This document shows positions 18,272-26,705 of a DNA stretch of 63,519 nucleotides, in pieces. The notes beneath the pieces were generated by a model. The model was not told where the DNA came from, ran no database searches, and worked only from the letters and a program-made list of their open reading frames with translations. This DNA comes from Bacillota bacterium. GTDB lineage: Bacteria; Bacillota; Clostridia; Lachnospirales; Lachnospiraceae. The stretch is from NCBI GenBank assembly GCA_023435645.1, contig JAEYRK010000073.1, positions 1 through 63,519 of the forward strand, read 5' to 3'. Positions within the stretch are counted from its first letter, which is position 1; each line of letters begins with the position of its first letter. A program made the position numbers and the translations under genes.

Positions 18272-19210
18272 TTATTTACTGAACAGAGTGCCTGCACCCT
18301 TTCTCTTTTTCCACATGACCCATAAGGGTCCGGCAATACAGATTGTAGAATAACAGCCACTGATGGAACCGATTGCCATCGGAAGCGCAAAGCTTTGGAT
18401 GGAATCTATCCCGTTAGTGAACGCCAGCAGGTATACGATGGAGACGCTGATGATAACTGCAACATTCGTCATAACGGAACGCATCATGGACTGGGTTATG
18501 GACAGATTAGTAAGTGTCTCTATTTCAATGCCCACATAGGTATTGCTGTTCTCTCTGATTCGGTCGTAGATAACAATCGTATCATTGATAGAATATCCGA
18601 TGATACTGAGTGCAACCGCGACAAAGGAGTCCCCAATCGGTATCTTGAAGATAACACAGGTAAAGAATACGACCAGAACATCATGTAGCAATGCAACTAG
18701 GGCCATGGCACCTGCAGAGAGACCACCCATCATCTTAAACCTGATCCAGACATAAAGCATAACCAATATCCCGGCAATCAGGATGGAAAGCATTCCTCTT
18801 CTTAAGAACCTCTGTCCAAAGAAGGGCTCCACCATGGAGGCCTCCGACAGGTTAAGGTTGCTCTCAGGGAATCTCTGCTTTAATTCGTCATCAAACAGCT
18901 GCTGGTCCTTCACATCCACTCCGGATTTACCGGCGATGTTAAAGATAATCTTCTGTTCTCCGGTAGTGATATCCTCTGTCAACTGGGTGGTTACTGGGCG
19001 TCCAAGAACTCCGCTAACGATATCACCCGCCACATATTCGTCAACCGTATCAGTATAGGTATATTTCAGCAAGGCACCGCCCTTGAATTGGATATCCAGC
19101 TGAACACCGTTGATGAAAAGTGCTATGATTCCAATTACAAAGATGCTGATGGAGATGGCAAAGAATATTTTTCTTTTTTCATAAAAATGAATGATTTTAT
19201 CCTGGTTCAT
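18272..19210 (-). CDS. secF: protein translocase subunit SecF
   Basis: 312 residues with six TM helices: TM1 at about 13-33, a periplasm-like external domain (35-125), then five TMs. The family motifs VALLHDVLVVF and SINDTIVIYDRIRE (Asp/Arg of the proton path) are present. SecF pairs with SecD to pull exported proteins out of the SecYEG channel using the proton motive force. Its ATG overlaps the secD stop by 4 nt (ATGA). It is the last gene before a terminator. Confidence 0.95.
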   Translation of the reverse strand: MNQDKIIHFYEKRKIFFAISISIFVIGIIALFINGVQLDIQFKGGALLKYTYTDTVDEYVAGDIVSGVLGRPVTTQLTEDITTGEQKIIFNIAGKSGVDVKDQQLFDDELKQRFPESNLNLSEASMVEPFFGQRFLRRGMLSILIAGILVMLYVWIRFKMMGGLSAGAMALVALLHDVLVVFFTCVIFKIPIGDSFVAVALSIIGYSINDTIVIYDRIRENSNTYVGIEIETLTNLSITQSMMRSVMTNVAVIISVSIVYLLAFTNGIDSIQSFALPMAIGSISGCYSTICIAGPLWVMWKKRKGAGTLFSK

Positions 19211-20475
19211 AATGTGACCCTCCTCGAGAAGCAGGTATATAATTTCGGCTTACGCATGAGCTTGTAAGAGCTTAAGGAGCGGATCATCAAACGAGAAGCC
19301 GTCACCCCTGCGATAAAATTAAACACAATTCCTGTAAATAAGGAGTATGCAAAGGATAGTAATGAACCGGAGCCAAGAGTCATCAGGATGAATGCAACAA
19401 TCAACACTGTAATATTACCATCAAATACGGAGCTGAAGGCATTCTTAAAGCCTGCAGCTATCGCTGAGGACACGCTCTTACCAGCCTTAATTTCTTCACT
19501 GATACGTTCCGATATAATAACATTCGCATCTACACCCATACCAATGGACAGGATAATTCCCGCAATACCTGTCAGTGTAAGGGTCATCTGGGGTATGGAT
19601 AAGGATAGAATCTGCCCTGAGATCTGTATCATTAGGGAGAAGCAGGCTACTACACCCGGCAGCCTATAATAAACAATCAACAGGATGCAGATGATGATGA
19701 ATGCAATCAAGCCCGCCTGCAACATTACACTTAGGGCTCCGGAGCCTAAGGAAGGACTAATTGTGGAGTAATTCTTCGTCACCATAGAGAAGGGCAAAGC
19801 ACCGGAATTTATCTTATCCGATAGCATTTTCGCTTCCTCATAGGAATCCTGTCCGGTTATCATAGCATCTCCGGTCGTAATCGGTTGTATGACCGTTGCA
19901 TTGGAGATCATCTCTTCATCTAAAAATATCCGTATGTTCTTACCCACATACTTCGTCGTTGCCTCGCTGAACAGCTTGGTTCCCTCTTCATCAAAGTTTA
20001 GGCTTACGATATAACCCTCACTGGGATTCTGTCCTACTCCCGGCTTACTGGTCTTTACATTGGACCCGGTGAGTATTACCTCGTTATCCGGACCTACGAA
20101 GGTCAGCTGTGCTGTGTCACCTAATTCCGAGATGGCCTTCTCCGGATTGAAGTCCTTCTCATCCGCTTTCCAGGGGAAACGTACGAGCACATATCCATTT
20201 CCTTCATCCGTTGTTACGTCACGGTCCATGATATTTTGTTTATCCAATCGTAATTCAATAATAGTACGGGCTGCCTCCAGCTCCGAGGAAGTCGGCTTAC
20301 GGTTCAGGTCTACAGGCTGGTATACTGCTTCCACTCCTCCACGGATATCAATACCAAAGCGCATGTCCGGCGATCCCAGAACCTTGAACCCACCTAGATC
20401 TATTCCAAAGATGGCTGTATAAACCATCAGGAGAGCAATCGCTACGATAATAAAAAATACTAACTTTTTCTTCAT
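19207..20475 (-). CDS. secD: protein translocase subunit SecD
   Basis: 422 residues. TM1 at about 5-22 is followed by the D1 signature DLGGFKVLGSPDMRFGIDIRGG, a P1-type external domain, then five TMs with GIAGIILSIGMGVDANVIISERI, the SecD TM4 motif. It is shorter than enterobacterial SecD, as usual for Firmicutes. The ATG at 20475 follows GAAAGGACAG, so the seven upstream codons are excluded. Operon order is unknown membrane protein, secD, secF. Confidence 0.94.
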   Translation of the reverse strand: MKKKLVFFIIVAIALLMVYTAIFGIDLGGFKVLGSPDMRFGIDIRGGVEAVYQPVDLNRKPTSSELEAARTIIELRLDKQNIMDRDVTTDEGNGYVLVRFPWKADEKDFNPEKAISELGDTAQLTFVGPDNEVILTGSNVKTSKPGVGQNPSEGYIVSLNFDEEGTKLFSEATTKYVGKNIRIFLDEEMISNATVIQPITTGDAMITGQDSYEEAKMLSDKINSGALPFSMVTKNYSTISPSLGSGALSVMLQAGLIAFIIICILLIVYYRLPGVVACFSLMIQISGQILSLSIPQMTLTLTGIAGIILSIGMGVDANVIISERISEEIKAGKSVSSAIAAGFKNAFSSVFDGNITVLIVAFILMTLGSGSLLSFAYSLFTGIVFNFIAGVTASRLMIRSLSSYKLMRKPKLYTCFSRRVTL

Positions 20476-20524
20476 GCTTACTGTCCTTTCTATCATTTCT
20501 ATTCTCTATTTGAAACAGGACCTT

Positions 20525-20995
20525 CTAACCCAACCATATGATAGGAGGTGCATGTCCCCCGATGGAGATCGCTAATAAGGATTTACAGAAGTCCTTCCTA
20601 TTCGGAATGCTCTGCCCGATACTTCTCAGAAGCAAAATGCCTGTGAAGGAAACAGCAGCAACATAGAGGCTCTGACTGATGAGTCTCCGTATATCCTTTA
20701 TTCTTCGCTCCGCTGTCCGGACCGTCCGAAGCCTCTGTTGCTTATCAGACTCACTGACATCGGATAGAATTTGACTCTCCCCATTCGGATGGTTTGGGGA
20801 GTGCCGATTCATTCCAAAGGAGGTAATACCGGTAGCTGTTACCGCTTCCAGAGCCTGGTAGGGCAAAGGTACAGTTAGTATTCCCTGCAGGATGAAAGCC
20901 GCGCAAAGCATTAGAGTAATCCCTAGGTTTGTACGAAGATTACTTTTCCATTCCATGACAGAATAATCCTGTTTTCTGTAACCGGACACCCTCAT
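20525..20995 (-). CDS. putative small membrane protein upstream of secDF
   Basis: 156 residues, not recognised. Two hydrophobic segments (about 27-50 and 113-133) flank a soluble basic middle containing many Ser/Arg and RTAERRIKDIRRLI, which could form an amphipathic helix. The ATG at 20995 has a very strong GGGGGAGAAGGA before it, supporting translation from here. It ends 49 nt before secD on the same strand, so it may share that transcript. Function unknown. Confidence 0.6.
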   Translation of the reverse strand: MRVSGYRKQDYSVMEWKSNLRTNLGITLMLCAAFILQGILTVPLPYQALEAVTATGITSFGMNRHSPNHPNGESQILSDVSESDKQQRLRTVRTAERRIKDIRRLISQSLYVAAVSFTGILLLRSIGQSIPNRKDFCKSLLAISIGGHAPPIIWLG

Positions 20996-21098
20996 TCCTT
21001 CTCCCCCATTCTTGCATATCGTACTATGTTAAGGTAACACAATACCGGACTTTTGTATACTACAATTTCAGTTTCGGATCGTTTTATCGAACATATGT

Positions 21099-21127
21099 TT
21101 GACTATTTTATAGAACACTGTTATAAT
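21099..21127 (+). promoter_or_regulatory. promoter of the radical-SAM gene
   Basis: TTGACT (21099-21104), 17-nt spacer, TATAAT (21122-21127), 38 nt before the ATG at 21165. Confidence 0.75.
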
Positions 21128-21164
21128 AGGAACAGATTAGTAAGCATCATGAATGGAGGTAGCT

Positions 21165-22436
21165 ATGGTTCTTGTGAATTCAGTTAACAGCCTGTCCTTG
21201 CAGGAGAAGCTTCATAGGATGCAGGAGGATGCCCAGTATGATGTAGCAGATGCTGAGCTGTCCTATGGGCAGGATAGCAAGGAGCAGGAATGTATCCCGG
21301 ATCCCTCCATCTTCCGGGATATTCGTTCCCCTCTGAACCCGCCAAAGGTTCCTAAGGTATTTCTTTCCAATCAATGTACCTTTAACTGTGCCTATTGTGG
21401 CTGTAGGGCAAGTCGTGAGGATACAGCCAGGTATTGTAGTCAACCAAGGGAGCTGGCTGAATTATCTGTACGGACAGCTAAGGAAAACGGACATGGTGTC
21501 TTTGTTACCTCTGCCATCCATAGGAATGCCAATTACACAGAGGAGTTGATCATCGAAACCCTGCGAATTATGAGGGAGGAGCTCTATTATAAGGGCTATA
21601 TCCATGCAAAGATCATGCCGGGAACGGATCCACTCTTAATCGCAGAGGCAAGTCGATATGCCAACCGCTTAAGTGTCAATATCGAGGTGGCGAGAAATGT
21701 CGGGTATGAGAGAGTGGCCAAGCAGAAGAATAAATATAATATATTGGAGCCGATGCAGACCATCAGTGAATTGGTTAGAAGTGCTAGGCAGTATAAGAGC
21801 CGGACACCGGTTCTGTTAAGATCCCAGACCACACAACTGATGGCCGGAAGCACCGAGGAGACTGACCGGACCATCCTGACTCTGTCCAAGGCCCTGTATC
21901 AGAAATACAGATTAAGCCGTGTTTACTATACAGCCTTCAAGTACCTCCATCCAGCCAAGGGGTATGAAGAGCTTCCCACGACAATTACCCCCCTCTGGCG
22001 GGTGCACCGGCTGTATCAGGCAGACCGTCTCCAGCAGCTCTATGGCTTTACACCGGAGGAGGTGACGCCTGAGCAGGCACCCAACCTTTCTGAGGATTTA
22101 GACCCCAAGCTTTCCTGGGCATTGCGAAATATTCATCTATTTCCGATCGAAGTTAATCAGGCTGATTATGAGCAGCTGCTTCGGATCCCCGGAATCGGCC
22201 TGACCTATGCTCAGAAGATCCTCCGAGCCAGATTACACGGAACAGTGACTCACCAGACCTTGCGGCAAATGGGTGTCTTTATGAAGAAAAGTACGTATTT
22301 TCTTACCTGCAATGGCAAATATGAGGGTGGCAGGCTGCTTGATGAGCCTGAGCTGCTGTACCAGCTGCTGAAGGATTCCACAAATCCGGGGGATTCCAGT
22401 AATACACCCTGCCGCAGCATAAGACTGGCAGATTAG
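21165..22436 (+). CDS. putative DNA modification/repair radical SAM protein
   Basis: 423 residues. The radical SAM cysteines are in CTFNCAYCGCR (about residue 70), an atypical CxxxCxxC context typical of the family linked to uracil-DNA glycosylase-like partners. A C-terminal helix-hairpin-helix (LLRIPGIGLTYAQKIL, about 345-360) suits DNA binding. ATG at 21165 lies 6 nt after GGAGGTAGC; the ATG at 21153 would overlap that site. In many Firmicutes the next gene encodes the paired UDG-like protein, but here a small membrane protein follows. Substrate not established. Confidence 0.85.
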   Translation: MVLVNSVNSLSLQEKLHRMQEDAQYDVADAELSYGQDSKEQECIPDPSIFRDIRSPLNPPKVPKVFLSNQCTFNCAYCGCRASREDTARYCSQPRELAELSVRTAKENGHGVFVTSAIHRNANYTEELIIETLRIMREELYYKGYIHAKIMPGTDPLLIAEASRYANRLSVNIEVARNVGYERVAKQKNKYNILEPMQTISELVRSARQYKSRTPVLLRSQTTQLMAGSTEETDRTILTLSKALYQKYRLSRVYYTAFKYLHPAKGYEELPTTITPLWRVHRLYQADRLQQLYGFTPEEVTPEQAPNLSEDLDPKLSWALRNIHLFPIEVNQADYEQLLRIPGIGLTYAQKILRARLHGTVTHQTLRQMGVFMKKSTYFLTCNGKYEGGRLLDEPELLYQLLKDSTNPGDSSNTPCRSIRLAD

Positions 22437-22552
22437 GTGCCTTAAAGCGCCTTAGTGATAGGTCCCTTGATTTTTTACTATCTATTCATTATAATTGACT
22501 TACACCTTTTGTAGGTAGATGATACACATTTAGATAAGAAAGGATACTTCCT

Positions 22553-22774
22553 ATGAAGAAAGTAAAACGTATTGCCTCTCTGATTGGTATACTGCTGATT
22601 CTGTCTTTATTTATCCTATCCCTGATCGCAGCAATCTTTGCCAAGGAATCTGCCCAAGGCTTATTCCTTACAGCTATTTTCTCAACGGTTGTCATTCCTA
22701 TTATGATTTATGGCTTTATAGAGGTATATAAGTACGTCCATAGGAACGATCCTCCCAAGCAGGATAAATCATAA
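22553..22774 (+). CDS. small two-TM membrane protein
   Basis: 73 residues: basic N-terminus, TM at about 7-30, TM at about 38-60, and a charged C-terminus (RNDPPKQDKS). ATG follows AAAGGA with suitable spacing. No family recognised. It lies 116 nt after the radical-SAM gene and may be transcribed with it. Confidence 0.6.
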   Translation: MKKVKRIASLIGILLILSLFILSLIAAIFAKESAQGLFLTAIFSTVVIPIMIYGFIEVYKYVHRNDPPKQDKS

Positions 22775-22891
22775 GCAAGCGGTATACGAGATGAAAGATC
22801 AAGGAACTATCCCAAGGGGCTCCTAGAGAGGAGGAAGAATTATACCGAGAACTTCTCGCCCGCCGGGCCACAGAAAGCAAGAGGAAGCTGA

Positions 22892-24214
22892 TTAAGCTTC
22901 CTCTTTTATCCTTTTTAGATATTCCTTCATATTCTTCTCATATCCGTTATCCGAAGGGGAATAGAACACACGGCCAAGCAGCTCATCCGGTAAATACTGC
23001 TGCTCTACATAATGATTCTTAAAGTCATGAGCATACAGATATCCAATCCCGTGCCCCAGCTTTGAGGCTCCCTTATAATGGGCATCCATCAGATGCGCTG
23101 GTATCTTTGCAGTCTTTTCCTTCTCCACCGCCTCCATCGCTGCGCCAATGGCACATACAGCTGAGTTACTCTTAGGAGCACAGGCCACATAGGCTGCTGC
23201 CTGTGCGAGTACAATTTGAGCTTCCGGCATTCCGAGTCTCTCCACAGCCAGAGCTGCTGAGGTAGCCACTAGCAACGCATTCGGGTCAGCATTCCCTACA
23301 TCCTCCGAAGCGCAGATCATAATCCGTCTGGCAATAAAAGCAACCTCTTCCCCCGCATACAGCATACGGGCCAGATAATATACCGCAGCATCGGGATCCG
23401 AGCCCCTCATGCTCTTGATAAAGGCAGAAATGGTATCATAATGATTATCTCCGTCCTTATCATATCGCAGTACCCTCTTCTGGATGCATTCCGAAGCCAC
23501 CGCCAAGGTGATATGAATCCAGCCGTCCTCTGACCTTTCCGTGGTCAAAACCCCCAGCTCAATCGCATTCAAGGCGGCTCTGGCATCCCCATTGGATACA
23601 TCCGCCAAAAATTCCAGAGCGTCCTCCTGTATCACCGCCCGATAAGCTCCCAAGCCTCTCTCCTCATCTGTAACTGCCCTCTGAAGGAGTGTCTTGATAT
23701 CCTCCTTCTCCAGGGGCTTCAGTTCAAAGATGATGGACCGGGATATCAGCGCTGAATTCACCTCAAAATAGGGATTCTCCGTTGTAGCACCTATAAGGAC
23801 TACTGTACCGTCTTCCACGAAGGGAAGCAGATAATCCTGCTGCCCCTTATTAAAACGATGGATCTCATCAATAAACAGGATGGTCTTCTTCCCATACATC
23901 CCAAGGTTATTCTTGGCAGCCTCTACCACAGCCTCCATATCCTTCTTCCCCGCTGCCGTAGCATTGATCTGGGTAAAGATCGCGCTGGTGCTATTTGCGA
24001 TTACCTTCGCCAGGGTAGTCTTTCCGGTACCCGGAGGCCCATAGAATAAAATAGAGCTGAGCTTATCCGCCTTGATTGCCCGGTAGAGAAGCTTGTCCTT
24101 CCCGATGATATGGCTCTGTCCCACAACCTCCTCCAGACTCCTTGGTCTGAGTCTTGAGGCCAGGGGGCCCTCCTTCTTCATCGAATTCGTTCTCATATAA
24201 TCAAATAAATCCAA
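22892..24214 (-). CDS. rarA: replication-associated recombination protein A (AAA+ ATPase)
   Basis: 440 residues. N-terminal RLRPRSLEEVVGQ, Walker A GPPGTGKTT, Walker B LFIDEIHRF, sensor GATTENPYFEV, then the conserved MgsA C-terminal tetramerisation region (KSMRGSDPDAAVYYLARM, KIPAHLMDAHYKG). It acts on stalled forks with SSB. TTG at 24214 is the preferred start: it lies after GGAAGGTG and gives the family N-terminus LDLFDYMR. The last codons sit inside a hairpin (22879-22905: AAGAGGAAGC / GCTTCCTCTT) that may end transcription on the plus strand. Confidence 0.93.
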   Translation of the reverse strand: MDLFDYMRTNSMKKEGPLASRLRPRSLEEVVGQSHIIGKDKLLYRAIKADKLSSILFYGPPGTGKTTLAKVIANSTSAIFTQINATAAGKKDMEAVVEAAKNNLGMYGKKTILFIDEIHRFNKGQQDYLLPFVEDGTVVLIGATTENPYFEVNSALISRSIIFELKPLEKEDIKTLLQRAVTDEERGLGAYRAVIQEDALEFLADVSNGDARAALNAIELGVLTTERSEDGWIHITLAVASECIQKRVLRYDKDGDNHYDTISAFIKSMRGSDPDAAVYYLARMLYAGEEVAFIARRIMICASEDVGNADPNALLVATSAALAVERLGMPEAQIVLAQAAAYVACAPKSNSAVCAIGAAMEAVEKEKTAKIPAHLMDAHYKGASKLGHGIGYLYAHDFKNHYVEQQYLPDELLGRVFYSPSDNGYEKNMKEYLKRIKEEA

Positions 24215-24344
24215 TCTAATCACCTTCCGTTTGCCGGATTGCACCTATGTTTTATAAAACGTCTTGTTTTTAAGCCAAACTATGTATAAAATAAGTTCAT
24301 CAATGCAAAACTTTATCAAATATTATACCCCTAAGGAGAAACTC

Positions 24345-24527
24345 ATGGAGCTACCAAAGGATCCAATCATCCTATTAAGTGTTATCAATACAAAATTACG
24401 GGATTTCTATCCTTCCCTTGAGGAGCTCTGCCTGAGCATGATGGTGGATCAGAAGCAGCTGGAGTATACTCTGTCAGCCATCGGCTATTATTATGAGCCT
24501 TCGCAGAACCGCTTTCTTCCCTCTTGA
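24345..24527 (+). CDS. DUF4250 family small protein
   Basis: 60 residues beginning MELPKDPIILLSVINTKLRD, followed by SLEELCLSMMVD and a C-terminal IGYYYEPSQNRF: the DUF4250 pattern throughout. ATG at 24345 follows AAGGAG; the longer upstream frame is not used. A short cytoplasmic protein of unknown role common in Lachnospiraceae. Confidence 0.82.
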   Translation: MELPKDPIILLSVINTKLRDFYPSLEELCLSMMVDQKQLEYTLSAIGYYYEPSQNRFLPS

Positions 24528-24588
24528 TTTCTAATCAATCAACACTTGTTCCGAAATCCAATATGGTTTCAACACTTTCTGTAGAAGC

Positions 24589-24686
24589 GATGATAAGCTA
24601 ACAGACATTTTTGCAGATTCGATGATAAGCTATCAGCCGCTTTCAACTGAATCGATTTCAAGCTGTCAGCTGCTTTCCTCTGAATC
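24589..24686. repeat. three tandem 32-33-nt repeats ending inside the VanZ-like gene
   Basis: Units 24589-24620, 24621-24653 and 24654-24686 start with GATGATAAGCT or GATTTCAAGCT and end with TGAATC-type sequence. The third unit covers the last six codons and stop of the gene at 24666, so the array seems to have grown by duplicating the gene's 3' end into the flanking DNA. Confidence 0.7.
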
Positions 24687-25172
24687 AGGGATGGACTCCT
24701 TGGTATCTCTTCCGATGTGCCGAAGCGTCCCTGTAGCAAGGAGAAAGAAAATCGCTCCCAATATAGCACCTAAGGTATCAATCAACACATCCTGAAGCCT
24801 TCCGCTCCTGCCAGGTACGAACCTCTGGTGGATTTCGTCCGAAGCTGCATAGATTGCCGTTGCCAGCACGGACCAAAGCAAAAGTCTCCTTCTCTTCAGC
24901 CCTCGTAATCTTAGGGGAAGACAGATCGCCGCAGCCAGAATAGCATATTCAATTACATGAGCAGTTTTTCTGATATAATGCTCCAGAGTATCAAGCTTCT
25001 CAATTCTATGCTCATCCACAACACTGTCTGTAATATTTTCATATAGCTTCATGACATAATTAGCAATCCTTAAGCTGTTCTCCCCCGATATAGTAGCCGG
25101 CTTAGAGGAGAAATAAAAAATCATCAGCATAATTAGGATTGCAGGTAGCCATGACACGTATTTGTACTTCAT
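24666..25172 (-). CDS. VanZ-like family membrane protein
   Basis: 168 residues, four TMs, with the VanZ pattern: FYFSSKPA after TM1, the RKTAHVIEYAILA helix, and SDEIHQRFVPGRSGRLQDVLID. VanZ gives low-level teicoplanin resistance in one cluster; most genomic relatives have unknown roles in the envelope. ATG at 25172 is 4 nt after GGAGGC. The 3' end overlaps a tandem repeat unit. Confidence 0.88.
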   Translation of the reverse strand: MKYKYVSWLPAILIMLMIFYFSSKPATISGENSLRIANYVMKLYENITDSVVDEHRIEKLDTLEHYIRKTAHVIEYAILAAAICLPLRLRGLKRRRLLLWSVLATAIYAASDEIHQRFVPGRSGRLQDVLIDTLGAILGAIFFLLATGTLRHIGRDTKESIPDSEESS

Positions 25173-25343
25173 AAAAGCCTCCAGCATAATACTGCTCCCA
25201 TTATAACACATCCTGCCAGAATCTCAAACATATGTTTATATGATCTTGGTCACGGAAGCATTCTTAAGTTGCAGGACTTCCTTGGGGTTGCTATAATATA
25301 GCTACGCGCCTCAACGCTATCATGATGAGAAAGGATAATTACC

Positions 25344-26012
25344 ATGAATCTGAACGTAGAGGGATTTCAAACGATATTTCAAGGCGGCACCGGTGAAATC
25401 CTGATGAAAAAATCCCGTTTTATAGCCACGATCAGTCCTGTCAGCACAGAAGAGGAGGCCTTGGAATTCATAGAAGGCTTGAAGAAAAAATTTTGGGATG
25501 CCTCCCATAACTGCTATGCCTATGTGATCGGAACTAAGAATCCGCTGATGCGTTGCTCGGATGACGGGGAGCCCAGTAAAACAGCCGGAAAGCCGATGCT
25601 GGATATCCTATTGGCTCAAGAGCTTACCAATCTGGTGGTGGTCGTCACCAGATATTTTGGTGGTACTCTTCTTGGAACCGGAGGCTTAGTAAAGGCTTAT
25701 CAGGCTGCTACCCTGGAGGGATTACAGCAGTGCCTTATCATAAAAAAAGAGCTTGGTCTCCGTATGAAGCTTACGACGGATTACAATCTCATAGGTAAAA
25801 TCCAATATTTTATCGGACAGGAGGAGCTTCCCATTTTAACCTCGGATTATTCTGAGGTGGTTAGCCTGGAGGTTCTTGTTCCTATTAGCAAAATCTCCTC
25901 CTTCGAAAAGAAGATTACAGAGCTTTCAAACGGTTCTGTACTCCCCAGTATAATAGAACAGGCATACTTCGCTGTCATAAATAAGGAAGTACACCTGTTT
26001 CAAATTAATTAG
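25344..26012 (+). CDS. YigZ / IMPACT family protein
   Basis: 222 residues. The N-terminal UPF0029 domain shows MKKSRFIA, HNCYAYVIG, SDDGEPSKTAGKPML and VVVTRYFGGTLLGTGGLVKAYQ, diagnostic for YigZ. A C-terminal ferredoxin-like DUF1949 domain follows (about 140-215). Relatives of eukaryotic IMPACT; the bacterial role is probably in translation or proline peptide metabolism but is not proven. Convergent with and overlapping the next gene by 8 nt. Confidence 0.93.
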   Translation: MNLNVEGFQTIFQGGTGEILMKKSRFIATISPVSTEEEALEFIEGLKKKFWDASHNCYAYVIGTKNPLMRCSDDGEPSKTAGKPMLDILLAQELTNLVVVVTRYFGGTLLGTGGLVKAYQAATLEGLQQCLIIKKELGLRMKLTTDYNLIGKIQYFIGQEELPILTSDYSEVVSLEVLVPISKISSFEKKITELSNGSVLPSIIEQAYFAVINKEVHLFQIN

Positions 26013-26298
26013 CCCCAATTGTTATAAAATCATCAATGATTTCCGCCATGGATATTGGTGTAACCTCAAACTGGAACAGCTTTTGTATCATGGAGATGAC
26101 AGTGTCCTTCCTGTAAGATACCCCGCTTACTTCATCGGTCTCCACTGCTTCTCCCAGATACTTCGTGATTTGAACTCCATAATACGGCTCTCCACACTCT
26201 TCCTCCGGATAATTCTCTGTGAGGCTATAGTCAAGCTTCATCCTCCTTGAGTCCTCCAGCACAATCTCATTGCTAAATAGCAACTCCAACTTCTTCAT
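26005..26298 (-). CDS. DUF6514-like small protein
   Basis: 97 residues. MKKLELLFSNEI, a YYGVQITKY segment in mid-protein and a C-terminal ISMAEIIDDFI resemble DUF6514 proteins found in clostridia. ATG at 26298 follows GGGGGTAATACGT. Predicted cytoplasmic; function unknown. Its 3' end overlaps the YigZ gene. Confidence 0.7.
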   Translation of the reverse strand: MKKLELLFSNEIVLEDSRRMKLDYSLTENYPEEECGEPYYGVQITKYLGEAVETDEVSGVSYRKDTVISMIQKLFQFEVTPISMAEIIDDFITIGAN

Positions 26299-26579
26299 AC
26301 GTATTACCCCCGATATTGTATAATAATTAACAACTGACAAGAACCATTATACACAGATGGAATATTATTTAAAGCGAAAAATAGCGCATCAAATTATTGT
26401 GTTCGTTATATTTCGACATTACTTCACGTTTTGTGTTGCGCCAAATATTAAATGTAAAAAATGTATGCGACTTCATGTATAATTATGAATAATGTCCTAT
26501 AAAAAAGAGTAGAATCCTCATAAAATTTCAAATAATTTTCTTAACCCGGGGGTGAATTGTGAAATAATCATTAACTACT

Positions 26580-26607
26580 TTTACAATATCAAAAAAAATG
26601 TTATAAT
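26580..26607 (+). promoter_or_regulatory. candidate promoter of the PBP gene
   Basis: TTTACA (26580-26585), 16-nt spacer, TATAAT (26602-26607), about 100 nt before the start codon at 26706. The rest of the 400-nt gap since 26299 is AT-rich and shows no other structure. Confidence 0.6.
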
Positions 26608-26705
26608 ACGAGGTAGGCATAAATAAACAACCATACTCCGGTAACATGGCTTCCCCCCATACAAGCACCACCTGAGCATGTATTTACCCCGAAATGGAGG
26701 TTCCT

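Noticed and set aside
18037..18390. 117-residue minus-strand frame covering the tandem repeats and the secF terminator
   Set aside because: Overlaps secF, includes a terminator and repeats; no recognisable domain.
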